A stretch of DNA of 64,000 bases from Ophiura sarsii (lineage: Eukaryota > Echinodermata > Ophiuroidea > Amphilepidida > Ophiuridae). The stretch lies in NCBI GenBank assembly GCA_035610835.1, contig CM069457.1, positions 22,252,658 to 22,316,657 on the forward strand. The letters run 5' to 3'. Under the pieces are notes generated by a model. It did not search any database and was not told where the DNA came from. It worked only from the letters and a program-made list of their open reading frames with translations. The position numbers were made by a program, and so were the translations under genes. Positions 1 to 11,250 of this stretch are shown in pieces (position 1 is the first letter of the stretch; every line of letters starts with the position of its first letter).

Positions 1-132
1 TTAGGGGGTCCTACTGGGGGCTGAAAATTAAAAGATACAAAAACAAAAAAAACACATCAATATTTGGCATTTTTAAACAAGCAAGTCATAACAGAAATGT
101 CAAGTATCAAACATAAGAATAACATATGGCTA
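1..132. other. AT-rich sequence before the first tandem array
   Basis: Nothing recognisable. It lies in or downstream of the SSBP transcription unit, whose 3' exons were not found in the window. Confidence 0.5.
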
Positions 133-347
133 AAATGTATGAAGCGTTTTTCTGTATGAAGCGTTTTTCTGTATGAAGCGTTTTTCTGTATGAAGCATTT
201 TTCTGTATGAAGCGTTTTTCTGTATGAAGCGTTTTTCTGTATGAAGTGTTTTTCTGTATGAAGCGTGTTTCTGTATGAAGCGTGTTTCTGTATGAAGCGT
301 GTTTCTGTATGAAGCGTGTTTCTGTATGAAGCGTGTTTCTGTATGAA
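133..347. repeat. 17-bp tandem repeat array (about 12-13 copies)
   Basis: Units of TGTATGAAGCGTTTTTC and variants with GTGTTTC run head to tail. The first half is mostly the TTTTTC version and the second half the GTGTTTC version, so the array has two homogenised blocks. The minus-strand reading frames through it (HTEKRFIQKNAS...) are products of the repeat. GGTGGTGATTG-type short repeats follow to about 405. Confidence 0.9.
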
Positions 348-611
348 TGCGAAAGGTGGTGACTGGTGGTGATGAATGGTGATTGATGGTGATTGGTGGT
401 GATAGCCTGCACAGAAACGCACCATCACCACCTCATCACCACCTTTTCCCCACTTCAGTCACCTCTAAAATAATCCAGTATTTCTGTGTTATTGGTGGTG
501 ATCTTGAACAGAAACAGGCAACGATTATTTTAGTGGTGATGACATTCCATGCGCAGGAAACTAAGGGCGTGTAACATGACGGTTTGCTTGGATGCGCTTG
601 CTTTGGACTTG

Positions 612-837
612 GGCAAAAAACAAAACAAAAGTTGACTGGGCCAGAGTCTTGGTCAGACGGTCAGATTTTTTTTAATTTATTTTTAAAATTTAAACAGGGA
701 GATACTACACAAAAACATGTTTTAAAGATGATTTTTGTTGTTGATATTTTGTTGTTGATTTAAAAAAAAAAATTAAACAAGCAAATATTTTTGGGTCAGT
801 CGGAAAGGGCAAGTCAATTTTGTTTTGTTTTTTGGCC
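612..837. mobile_element. GGCC-ended MITE (Harbinger-like), subfamily with GTTGACT arm
   Basis: The left end GGCAAAAAACAAAACAAAAG and the right end CTTTT..TTTTTTGGCC form an inverted repeat, continuing into GTTGACT / AAGTCAA. The right flank is TTA and the left flank TTG, so the 3-bp duplication is imperfect. The same subfamily recurs at 14787-15107. Confidence 0.65.
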
Positions 838-1426
838 TTACGTATGTGATTATCTGGATCCCCACCTTTTGCTGCAGAACAGAAATACACATTTTGTGGT
901 TATTGCTGATTATGATTATCACCACCAATAACCGGTTAATGGTGGGGAATGAACAGAAACACGCTTTACAGAATCATATTTTTGCCAAACCCAATTGTAA
1001 CCATATAGTTAAAATAATCAAATTTATTTCAACGTGGGACAATGAACGAAACTCAAGCAAATGAGAGGGTGTGCAAACAAAGACACCCATACAATACAAT
1101 TAGAAAATACGGGGTTGTAACTAGCCACATTTTTGTGTCGGCTAAAATCTCACAAATTTATTACCACGCTCTGGCATTCTCAGCTATTTTGTGGTATTAG
1201 ATATACATCAAGTCAATTTCTTAGTCTCGGTGCCTGTTAATTCGCCTGAAAATGTGAGTACCAGTTGTTTAGCCTTAGTGCCGGTTGCTACCGACCGGCA
1301 CCGACCAGTGTAGCTACAACACTGAGAGAATATCACTTTTCTCATAACAACTACAAGGCTGGGTATGATAAAAATATATATAAAAAAGTCAAATGCATTA
1401 TGATATGGCATTTTCTTTGATATGCA

Positions 1427-1984
1427 CTATAGTTTGATGATCAGCTCCAAATTTGCGAGCAACCTTACAGCAGTGAATTAAAGGTAGATGACCCGATCAC
1501 ATTTTCGTAACACAGAATTATTTCAAACATACGGAGATTTTCATATCATATGAAACCTCATATTTTTCTCATCATCATACTGAAATTTGACGGCCTAAAT
1601 CGGTATAATTACGGAGAAATTGATGAAATAACGTTGAATTACCGCGAATGGTGGTAACCACCGATATAGTTTGTGTACTACTCAATGGGTACAGTTCACA
1701 GCATCTTGTGCGTCTAAAATAAGAACCATTAGAGCTATGCAACTCAAACTTTGGAACACGACTTTTTTAAGGATGACCTTTCATGTAGAATAGAAAACTT
1801 CAAGTTGAAAATCGGAACATCTACCTTTAATACAGAAGGGTGTAGGCGTATATGAACGCAACAAGCACATCGAATGTGTGACGCATGTGTTCGGTCAAAA
1901 TTATGCACATACACTTGTTTACTTTTGCATGCGAATAACTTAAACCGCATATTTCTTGCCAATTTGGAACTGGTTGAACTATAG
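1427..1984. mobile_element. Family A MITE, split by a family B insertion
   Basis: It begins CTATAGTTTGATGATCAG and ends GGAACTGGTTGAACTATAG, the inverted termini of family A. The inside carries the family's CpG-bearing core (gcatgtgttcggtcaaaatt region), seen in reverse orientation. The element is interrupted at 1482-1826. Removing the insert restores the usual gaattaatacag junction of family A. Confidence 0.8.
1482..1826. mobile_element. Family B MITE with TTAA flanks, nested in family A
   Basis: Termini AGGTAGATGACCC... and ...CATCTACCT are inverted, with TTAA directly outside both ends. The intact A sequence has a single TTAA here, so the tetranucleotide has been duplicated on insertion, as for piggyBac-type transposons. 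TA duplication with a longer TIR cannot be excluded because the end is palindromic. The copy at 57287-57643 is nearly the same sequence in the opposite orientation. Confidence 0.75.
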
Positions 1985-3123
1985 ATTTATAGAGTAGCTG
2001 ACAAGGTCTTAATGCTGATAACTCAACCTTACACAAAACAGTGACAACTACACACACAAAAATAATAATACTTCCATAAAATTCTCTCTCAAAAATACCC
2101 CTGCGAGTTTAATAACGGGGCTCCGCTGTTTGCCCAGCGGAGAGACGGGAAATGAATGCCTTAATAAAAAGACACACATGTCTAGAATAAAATACCATAT
2201 AGAGAAAGGGAAAAAAATGAAGAGCGGTGATATTTCAATATTAACTGCTAAAATATTCATGGGTTACATCGCGCTGTTGCTTGTATACATGTCAACTAGT
2301 AATGTCAGCCTTTTATTGTGAGGAATTTGAAAAGGCGCTAGCAATATTGTACCCGAGCTATTCAGGGTCTTTCATAAATAAACCTGGTTTTGCCTTTGGT
2401 TATTTTCACATAGTACAGTCGTTAACACAGTTTTTTTGTATTTCCAAAATAAGGGTTCACCTTTAAAGCTAGTATTTGTTTTGAGACATAAAGCTTGTGA
2501 GAGTTTTTATAACAATCCTACTCTTAAATCACAACTTTGATATACTTTAGAAAATGTAGAACTTTGAAGTATTCAAGTGACACAAGACATAATGGTACTA
2601 CATGTAGCAGCATGTAGACTGATATTGGGTTTGATTATGATTTTAGGATTCATTTTTTGGAGGTCATCGCGACCCCTTCATTCAGCATTCCATTGCAATT
2701 TGATAATAACTCCAAAGCGAAATATTAATGTTAACTTGATTAATTTTATTAACCCTAACTTCATCCCCTTTTTTCAGACAATTTTTCTGCATGGCGAAAA
2801 GTGACCCAAAATATCGCCGCGACCCACCATAATTTGAACCACGGACCTCCAGCACGCGGGGCGAGTGGTCCCCCCCCCCCCGATAAGCATGCATGATTTG
2901 ATTAAATGGACACTAAGAGATGTGTTGCGAGGCTGCGCCCTCAATTATGATAAAAACTGGGATTGCTATAATTTTATAATTGTATTACATGAACTTACAC
3001 CTATAATGATTAAGACAAATCAGCCCTCTTTGTACAACAAAACGTTGAATCAAAAATGCTGATAGAGCCACGATCAGCATTTTACGTCAGACAGTGTCCC
3101 CCTGCAGCACGTGTGATACATAA
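1985..3123. other. Intergenic/intronic stretch without a recognised gene
   Basis: AT-rich. Around 2810-2885 there is a tRNA-like B-box (minus strand, GTGGTTCAAATTATGG) followed on the plus strand by a C tract, probably a decayed SINE. Nothing else was recognised. Confidence 0.4.
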
Positions 3124-3427
3124 CACTGCAAATTATGAGAGTTTACTTTTGGACAAACTAAAAGTAAACTAAAAAGTAAATGCAATTCTAAACACAAAAG
3201 TAAACGCAAACCTAAACGTTTCTTGCATTTTGCACCCAATTTACCTCAAGGCATGTTCAAAGTGAGTGAATAATCACAGATGTTTCAACCATCTGTGATA
3301 TAATGGGACAGTTAGAGGCTGGGTGGAAAACGGCTAAGTTGTTGTGCTCACATAAGTGTTTAGTATTGCGTTTACCTTTGAGTTTACTTTTAGTTTGTCC
3401 AAAAGTAAACGCTCATAATTTGCAGTG
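3124..3427. mobile_element. Family D foldback MITE, TAA target duplication
   Basis: CACTGCAAATTATGAGAG... and its complement ...CTCATAATTTGCAGTG end the element, with about 45-bp arms that also contain TTTACTTTTGGACAAACT. TAA lies outside both ends. The ends are shared with 17989-18130 and, more loosely, with 20030-20280. Confidence 0.8.
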
Positions 3428-3857
3428 TAACGTGAACCATATTTACATAGAGGGCGTTCTTAAGAAAAGGTTCAATAAATATCGATGGTATTGTTTTAAT
3501 CAAGTTTTGCTGTTTTTTTGTGAGTAGAAACAACACTGATGGTAATTTTTAATGTTCATCTTGAATTCTGAAGTAAATTAATTTTTTTAAAAATCTTCAA
3601 CACTTCTTTGTGTCCCTTTAAGCTGAAAAATAGTCAGTGTTGCGAGGACTCCAGTCAATGATCGACTTGATTGGACTTGTAACAAAAGATATAAATTGAC
3701 TCGAGTCACTCATCAAAGGACTCCTTACGAGTCTAGTGGTTAAGTGGACTTTAAAATTTGACTATCAAAATGAATACTATATCCGTATCATTATTCTGAG
3801 AACTTATCTCAAGAGGACTGGGTTGGTAATGATAGATAATACATGAAGCGAATAGCT

Positions 3858-4087
3858 CTATAGTTTATTCAGTTCAAAATTGGCGAGAAATATTCAGGTT
3901 TTATCTCTCTGCGCGCAAAAGCAATCCAAGTGTACATGCGTGATTATGGCCACACGCACACGGTTTGGGCCGCACACACACAAGTCACACATATGTTGCA
4001 CAGTTTGCTTGTTGCCTTTATGTGTCTTTCTGTATTCATTCGCTGCTTTAAGGAGGCTTCGCCAATTTGGAACTGATCAAACTATAT
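3858..4087. mobile_element. Family A MITE
   Basis: Complete copy with CTATAGTTTATTCAGTT...GGAACTGATCAAACTATA termini and the family core (cgcgcaaaagcaatccaag, then gattatggccacacgcac, then tattcattcgctgctttaag). Confidence 0.85.
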
Positions 4088-4230
4088 GTTCAGTATCAGT
4101 AGAACATAATGCATATGGCTTGACTAAACTTGAGCCAACCGGTGATTTTACTTCACTAAATCAATCGCATTGACTCAACTTACGAAAAAGTAAGAAGAAA
4201 AAAATTGACTTGAATCCCATGTCAGTGACT

Positions 4231-4466
4231 GAACACTCTCCATGCGGCTATTATTTTACCACATACAAAAACAGCTTTTTCACAAACCTTTCACAACTTT
4301 CAAAGTCTATCTCAAGGATTACTGAACCAATACCAGGCATGTTTGTACTTATTTAAATGCATTTCTCATGGTGATACCACAGATGGTAATGAAATTCAAT
4401 AATTCTAACATTTTTGAAACATTTTGCGAAATTTTGGAATGTCGTCTGTCGCGTGGAAAGTGTTAA
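4231..4466. mobile_element. Family C MITE (piggyBac-like), minus orientation
   Basis: It ends CGCGTGGAAAGTGTTAA. The other end (GAACACTCTCCATGCGGC) has lost the exact TTAA. The inside (GAAATTTTGGAATGTCG..., AGGCATGTTTGTACTTATTT) matches the other C copies. Confidence 0.75.
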
Positions 4467-5017
4467 CTTGTGACAAGATATTAAGTAACTTGGTCACAAC
4501 ACTAGGCAAAGCAATAACTTCCAAATGCTTGCAATGGTCATTGTTAATGCAGGCATCAACTTGAATCTTGAACCTACCCTCCTCACTCGTTAACCTGTAT
4601 TCACCTGCATTCAGGAGAATATAGGTCAAGATTAGGTCTTTCCTGCAAGTTTGGGGGTGACGATTCATCTCAGTGCACTATGTTCGTTCTATAGTAATAT
4701 ATGGGAGAAGTTGAAATATAGGCGAGGATTCGCCATAGATTCACCTTTCCAAAAAATAAACTAGTTCAAGATTCAACTCTTCAAAAATATAACTAGGTAA
4801 AGATTAGGCATCTAATCTTTTGACTAACTTTGAGGAGGCATTGATGCCTAGCTGCATAGGTGATTTTGTGAACAATTTACCATAAGCTGTAATGGAAACG
4901 ATTTTCACAGACCGTTGTTGTGATGGAAATAATTTGACAGAAGGTTGATGTAGCGAACTGTGTCTGTGCAAGCTTCAAGCAATTCCATGAAATATATTTA
5001 TAGCATGTAATTACGAA
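4467..5017. other. AT-rich stretch, nothing recognised
   Basis: No gene. The minus-strand open frame at 4405-4668 overlaps the family C element and shows no domain I know. Confidence 0.4.
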
Positions 5018-5492
5018 GATGTTTGGTGTATGGGAATTTTTTTATTAAATCATATCATACTTAGGCCAAATTTTTTGTTGTTGTTATGTTGTCCTCGACC
5101 GCCCGCTCGTCATTTTAGGGCCGCTCCGATTTGTTTATTTTTTTTCAGATTTTTTTATTTTTAAAAATCGTATTTTTTGTTTTAAAAAAATCAGATTTTT
5201 TTTTTTCCCAGTTTTTTTTTTCAGATTTTTTTTAAAAACAATTTAAATGGCATTGAATATTAAATTAAGTGTTTATAACATATATGGGCGGCTCTTAGAG
5301 TGATTTCAACTTCTTGTTGGCTGAATTTTGAGCTTCCGCTGGTAAAAGAAAATTAAAAAAAAAAAGTTAAAAAAAAAAAAATCCGCCCGCCCCTCCTTTC
5401 TGAAAGCTGTGGAGGACAACATAACAACAACAAAATTTGCCTTATGAAGATGCTTGGTGTATGGGTATTTTGTTATTAAATCATATCATACT
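5018..5492. repeat. 45-bp direct duplication flanking a MITE
   Basis: A segment reading GAAGATGTTTGGTGTATGGG ... AATCATATCATACTTA occurs at 5018-5063 and again at 5446-5492 with a few substitutions. The element at 5064-5441 lies at the junction. Confidence 0.8.
5064..5441. mobile_element. GGCC-ended MITE with TTA duplication
   Basis: The termini GGCCAAATTTTTTGTTGTTG and CAACAACAAAATTTGCC are inverted over about 33 bp, through ATGTTGTCCTC. TTA flanks both sides. The interior is T-rich with GCCCGCCCGC-type patches. The TWA duplication and GGCC ends are what PIF/Harbinger MITEs have. Confidence 0.8.
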
Positions 5493-5880
5493 TATGGGTG
5501 GCATTCGTTTCGTTATAAACGTCCATCTATCTTTCAATCAATCAAATATTGCATGTTTTATTAGATAACTCTGCAGTTGGCAATATCTTGATGAAAGCGA
5601 GGGAAAACTTTATTGCTAAATGCAATATAAATTTTGATATTTGAAAACCCACTCACATGGTTGCCAATAGTAGCACACACCATAAGCTTATATCCCCCAG
5701 TAACTAACAGAGAAAGCCATTTCTGGTCAATACATTATAACTATGGAGGAAATAATGGTCCATGGGTGAATGGAATTGGCGTCATACAATTATTCTTAAA
5801 TAAATATATTAAAAATTAAAATTTGTCAATGAAAATTAAGACAATACTTATGGAAATATAAGGTAAGGAAAATCTGCCTT
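5493..5880. other. Nothing recognised
   Basis: AT-rich sequence without repeats I could match elsewhere in the window. Confidence 0.4.
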
Positions 5881-5884
5881 ATTT

Positions 5885-6098
5885 TGGCCGAGAATCTGTC
5901 GAAACATTTTTCCCACCAATTTTGATATTGGCCAAAAACCTGTCGAAATTTGTTAATTCACAATTTGTAAAACAAAATCTTGATTTTTGCAGATTTTGGT
6001 GACATTTTAGGTTAAAAAAAACAAAAACCGACCGACCGACCCTACTTGACAGGTCCTTCCGCCCGTAAAAAGGGGGTTTTTTTTGTCGTCACCTAAAG
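5885..6098. mobile_element. Family W MITE-like repeat (cggacggacc / gcgacgg end)
   Basis: It ends GGGTTTTTTTTGTCGTCACC after CCGACCGACCGACCCTACTT and ACAGGTCCTTCCGCCCG. The reverse complement of its last 100 bp is found at 7275-7388. Shorter relatives lie near 8737, 12950, 32811-32975 and 35000-35125. The left limit is uncertain. Confidence 0.55.
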
Positions 6099-6283
6099 AA
6101 GGTAAATATTTATTTGTATTTCCTTTCTATTTTTTAAGCCACTTTGCTCTGTATCTCAAAATAAGCCTAGCCAAAAAGATATAATGCCAGGATATGTCAC
6201 AAGTTGTTTTTTGAAATCCTATGTCGCCTTTAGTCACATGATCAAACAATTGTATTTGTTATTATGTGACACAATTCTAGTTA

Positions 6284-6530
6284 TTAACACTTTCAATGCG
6301 GCAGGCGTCTGCAGACGACATTCCAAAATGTCTCAAAATGTTTCAAAAATATCAAATAAGTCTAATTTCATCACCGTATTTGGAATCACCATGAGAAATG
6401 CATTAAAATAAGAACAAACATTCCTAGTATTGGTTCAGTAATTCTTGAGATGGGCTTTGAAAGTTGGGAAAGGTTTCTGAAAAATCTGTTTTTATTATGG
6501 TAAAATTAATAGCCGCATGGAAAGTGTTAA
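6284..6530. mobile_element. Family C MITE (piggyBac-like)
   Basis: Starts TTAACACTTTCAATGCGGC and ends GCCGCATGGAAAGTGTTAA, an inverted repeat including TTAA. Internal sequence matches the other C copies (GGCGTCTGCAGACGACATTC). Confidence 0.85.
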
Positions 6531-6557
6531 GTTGTAAGCAGTCACGTTCAAACTTAA

Positions 6558-6940
6558 ATCGTCGCTGTTCTATCAAAACCTTATATCTCAATCTGGCCCT
6601 TCAGCATGTATAGTGTAATACTTCCTGGTGTATAACCTTTGGGCCATGTGCTTTAAACATGTTCAAGGGCCAAAAACACATCTATCAAAACTTGCCACTG
6701 AATAATAATAATAATAATAATGATGACAATAAGCTATCTAGGTTGACTACTGAGGCGCTATAGCCAATTATTATTACGATGCCATTAGGAAATCTTCTCA
6801 ATCATTTCGCTTCTCCTACGTGGCAACTGGTACACAACTATGTATAAAGCAACACTTCCCATACATAACTGTTCGACAGTTATACTTTATACATGCTGAA
6901 GGGCCCAAAAAACATACACGGTTTTGACAGTACAGTGACA
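6558..6940. mobile_element. Family H foldback repeat
   Basis: The left arm reads GTCGCTGTTCTATCAAAACC...GGCCCTTCAGCATGTATA and the right arm TATACATGCTGAAGGGCCC...GGTTTTGACAGTACAGTGAC. A TAATAATAA tract and about 100 bp of other sequence sit in the middle. Better preserved copies are at 31641-31897 and 35597-35853. Confidence 0.7.
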
Positions 6941-7274
6941 ATATGTACTAAACCAGATCTCTATCTCTTATTTGACACAACCCACATTTCCAATTTAACC
7001 CTCCTGTACACACGAGGCGTCAAATTGCAATTATATGGCACGCAAATTAAAGATAAACATCGTGAGGAAATTGCAAAGATTTGGATAAAACTCGACATTA
7101 GATTGACGGATTTGACTCTATTGCTGAAGTAGACGATACATTTAAGCTTTTTAATGAGTATTATCAAGTGCTTCTAGCACAAAAAGAGCAGTTTGAGGGG
7201 GAAAAAAATAGTTTGAAATTGAGAAACTCTTGTATAAACCAACAGGGGCTTTGAAGTTGCCAAATGCTGCTCAG

Positions 7275-7388
7275 GCGACGGAAAAAACCACCCTGTTTTA
7301 CGAGCGGACGGACCTGTCAAGTACGGTCGGTCTGTCATTTTTTAAAGGTTTTTTTAACCTAAAATGTCACCAAAATCTGCAAAAATCA
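7275..7388. mobile_element. Family W fragment, inverted relative to 5885-6098
   Basis: GGCGACGGAAAAAACCACCC begins the fragment, which goes on to GGACCTGTCAAGTACGGTCG and AACCTAAAATGTCACCAAAA. It is the reverse complement of the end of the copy 1.2 kb upstream. Confidence 0.6.
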
Positions 7389-7567
7389 GTATACTAATTT
7401 ACTGAGGGGTACAAAAGGATAATGAAACATAGACTGGCTTTCCCATATGGGTTGGTCATTTGGGTCCATATGGGTCATTTGGGTGCTACATTTTTTCTCT
7501 CTTTTTCCTTCTTCTTTGACAGATGTTCTGATAAAAGAGGAACAAAATCGTAAGAAAAAAATCTTAA

Positions 7568-7923
7568 AGGTAGATGTTCTGATTGCTGGCCCGATTTTCA
7601 ACTTGATGTTTTCTATTTTATATGAAAGGTCATCCTTAAAAGTGTCGCATTCCAAAGTCTGAGTTGCATAATTCAAACGGTTCTATTTTTAGCAGCACGA
7701 GGTCACAAAACATTTGCCCATTGAGTCATACACAAACTGGTTGGTGGTTAACCACCTTTGGCAGTAATTCGCCAAATTTTAGCCTATAATTTCTAAATGG
7801 AATATTCCTGGCCCCTAAGATTTTACAGACATAATGAGAAAAATATGGGGATTCTTCTGATATCAAATCATCTTGATGTGAAAAAAAATAATAGCCCCAA
7901 AAAAGTGATCGGAACATACACCT
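7568..7923. mobile_element. Family B MITE, second subfamily, TTAA flanks
   Basis: AGGTAGATGTTCTGATTG starts it and GATCGGAACATACACCT ends it, with TTAA outside both. The inside shares CTATTTTATATGAAAGGTCA, GGTTAACCACC and AATGAGAAAAATATGGGG with other B copies. A truncated relative is at 40139-40284. Confidence 0.75.
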
Positions 7924-9670
7924 TTAAGATCTAGGGATTTTGTCACATAAAATCTCAAGTTTCCACCACGGTCATGTCACTGAAGTCGTTTGTTGAAAAG
8001 AAAAAAATCAAAAGAAAATCAAACTTCCATTTTTTTGTCATAAAAGGTGATATAATTGCGATGAGACAAGTTCTGATAACAGATGCATTAGTTTATTTAT
8101 CACTTTTTTAGAGTGAACACGTTAAGGCTTCTGCGCAACTGACACGTTAGCGAGTGATGGCAAATTGGAAAATCAATAATGAAGTGAAAATGTGTATAAT
8201 TCATGGACAGAACCCCGGAGAATTTCAATTGGTATTGAATTATATCAAAGCAAATTGACGACATTGAATACGGGGAATTATATCAAAATTGATGATTTTG
8301 AATAGGGAATAGTTCAATAGCACCTGAGGTATATCGTGCGATTTTCACCACAACTTGGCATTACTCCATTACATCCGTCTTATTCTTTTTTTTCCCTTTT
8401 TTTTCTCTTCTTTTATTTTATTGACATGGCTAAACGGCCAAATTGTACATTATTGACATAAGCCTTATCGCCAATCGGGAAAAAAATCCATTAATTCTCC
8501 TTTTCTGATGTATTGTGGGATCTAGAACGGGGCAGATTTTGCCCTTTTGCGATCCCACAATGCAACAGAAAAGAATAATCAATGGCTTCTTTTCGATTCG
8601 CGATAAACCTTATTCTACGGGTAAAAAGACCTCAGTGGCTTTATTCCGAGATCAAAATGAACGTACAAATCAAAAACAAATTATTCATTTGCATATGGAA
8701 AAAAAATGCACCGATTTCTAAAAAATAATCTGTCGGGGCCCGTAGAACAGGGTTTCTTTTTTTCGTCGCCTTTGGGCAGTGTTTTATTAAAAACAATTTA
8801 TTTGTTTTTTTTGTTTTTTTATTTCTTTAAAAGATCAAATAATAAAGCTTTTACAAATTGATGATATTTAACTCAAGTGAGGTCAAAAACAGGAAAAAAT
8901 CTGTCTCACATACCCTGCGTGCATTATGGAGTCACTTTTGACAAATAAACCTACGTGATGAGCCCAATTTTGTGTGTTTTTTAGTTGTTCGGTAAGAAAA
9001 GTGGGCCAAAATCATATTAAAAAAAGAATTTTCGCATTTAGCATAGCTATTGTTTCTACTAAAATATCTCATATAGCATAGCTATATCCCTCAATGTATG
9101 CGAGACCGACCCTCTTTTATATGTATGTATATATGGGGTTTGTCGCCTACGTGGTGATATATTTAGTCATCAAGTTGCTTGATCATTGGTCATTCACACA
9201 GAAGTGGTCAATTTCTGGGTGATTGATAATTGTAGCGACTGTTATTGCATCTACAAAAGGATGATCCATCGTCCAAAGATCAATCTTAGGGTCAGTGTGA
9301 AAAAGTCATCAAGGAACCTGATGGTCCACTGTTTAGACTGAGAACATTGATAAATCAAACATAGTAATCTGGCAATCACAAAATGCGTATTTCTTTTCTT
9401 AGAAAAGATAGATATTTTACCCTTTAAAAGACACATATTCAGAGATTCAGCTTCCTATGCTTGAGTTACTCCATGAAAAGATTTCTTCTTTTATATAGAT
9501 ATATATATATATATATATATAACATAAGCCCATAGGCTGCGTCACCACATAACGTAGTCAGCCCCTTCTATTTCGTATTGTGTTATGGGAAATTCATTTT
9601 ATTGGATTTCTTTTCAAACATAATTACAATTGAGACAGGTTAGACATGTGGATATCTGGCTGTCATACAA
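7924..9670. other. Long AT-rich stretch without a gene
   Basis: Contains a family W end near 8737-8775 and an (AT)n microsatellite at about 9500-9521. The open frame at 8515-8721 has no recognisable domain. Confidence 0.4.
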
Positions 9671-9950
9671 AGAAGATGTTAAAGACACCACCCACAATGC
9701 ATTGCGTTTTTGCAAAATGCCCTAATTCTGGTCTCCAATTTGTCTCGGTACCGTAGACATATGCACACAACCATGGCTTCATAGTGCGTTGGAGCTCTTA
9801 GGTTCTAGTTTACATCAATGAATAAATTAGTTATCAGTGTTTCTTTCTCTTATTTCCAAAACCTAAAGAGCTCGACAAATGCATCGTGTGAAAAATAGTT
9901 GGCTGGCGTTCGTGCAAAGCATTGTGGGAAGATGTTCTTTGGGTGTCATA
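9671..9950. repeat. Family I repeat, inverted ends
   Basis: Begins near GACACCACCCACAATGCATT and ends GCAAAGCATTGTGGGAAGAT, so the ends are an imperfect inverted repeat. Internal TTAGGTTCTAG...TTTCCAAAACCTAAAGAGCT also pairs. A close copy is at 40402-40680. Confidence 0.65.
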
Positions 9951-10852
9951 CAAGATTTTCAATTACATGGGTGATGATATTGAAGCAGTGACTATTAAAG
10001 ATTACAGAGCTGGTTAAGTCGTATTTATCCAATAACCCTTACACCCACTGAACACCACAAGTGAAGCCTGGTAGCCAATCCCTCTTTCAGTTTCATTGCA
10101 TGATCACAGAAAAATGATATATAGCAATGAAAACTTGTTTTTCTTAGTGCAAATCACTGTATAGTAGCCCAGACCATGAAACCCCAATGCTGCGAGACCC
10201 CGGTTCAAATCCTAGTGTCAGCAGATATTGTTTTCCCTCACCATCTTGACAATTCATTCCCCCTTACAGAATATCCCCAATTTGATACAACTTTTGAGTT
10301 AAAAAAGTTAAACTATCCCCTGCTGTGTCAAATGCTTATAGCACTAGCAGACGATGCAATGCTGTAATCATAACAGAACACATGTCGCTGATACTATGGA
10401 TTTATTTTAGGGAATCGTAACTTTAAGTTGTTCTTGATAGCTTGATCATCAGGCCTGGAAAAATGTGGAATTCAGGAAACTCCTTCCTGTGAAATTTTGG
10501 TATTTGGAGGGAAATGTTGCTTTTCCAAATAAAGAAATACTAAATACTAAATAATAAAGAAAAGGATGAAAATATCTTGCTTTCTTTCTGGGAAATTTTG
10601 CTTGCTTCCCGTGAAGTAAACATTTTGTCCAGCCTTGTTGATCATGTTGATGGCAGTATTAATGCAAAATTTTCAATCAAGGATTACAATGTCTTAGCCA
10701 ACAGAGGGCAGTCAACCAGTTGCCAATAGAGACAAATCAGCTCTGATGGCAGCAAACTCAATTCTAAATGATTCAAACAAAATTGCTTGCTCCTTACTTA
10801 TCGTGACACATGAGCTATGGTGGCAGCAGACTAAATTCTTGGTGTGATCAAT
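9951..10852. other. No gene; possible tRNA-like B box
   Basis: A B-box-like GGTTCAAATCC at 10203-10213 might mark an old SINE. The 92-bp array starts to decay in from about 10690. Confidence 0.35.
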
Positions 10853-11250
10853 TTGACACATCAGCCTTGGTGGCAGCAAACAGATTTTCCCACCATCAAT
10901 TACTAAAATGCTAGCAGACGACACGCTACATGTAGTCAAGATTAAGTGACACATCAGCTGTGGTGGCAGCAAACAGATTTTTCCACCATCAATTACTAAA
11001 ATGCTAGCAGACGCCATGCTACATGTAGTCAAGATTTAGTGACACATCAGCTGTGGTGGCAGCCAACAGAGTTTCCACCATCAATTACTAAAATGCTAGC
11101 AGACGACACGCTACATGTAGTCAAGATTTAGTGACACATCAGCTGTGGTGGCAGCCAACAGAGTTCCCACCATCAATTACTAAAATGCTAGCAGACGACA
11201 TGCTACATGTAGTCAAGATTTAGTGACACATCAGCTGTGGTGGCAGCAAA
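10853..11250. repeat. 92-bp tandem array (about 4.3 copies)
   Basis: Units start GACACATCAGCTGTGGTGGC and contain CACCATCAATTACTAAAATG and CTACATGTAGTCAAG, with starts near 10855, 10948, 11041, 11132 and 11224. The period is not a multiple of three, so open frames here are accidental. The last unit abuts the LINE 3' end. Confidence 0.9.

Noticed and set aside
57..431. Minus-strand 124-codon frame with HTEKRFIQKNASY repeats
   Set aside because: It is the translation of the 17-bp tandem array; no domain or splice context supports a protein.
10712..11032. Minus-strand 106-codon frame with repeated SASILVIDGGKICLLPP
   Set aside because: It is a product of the 92-bp array, whose period shifts the frame in each unit.
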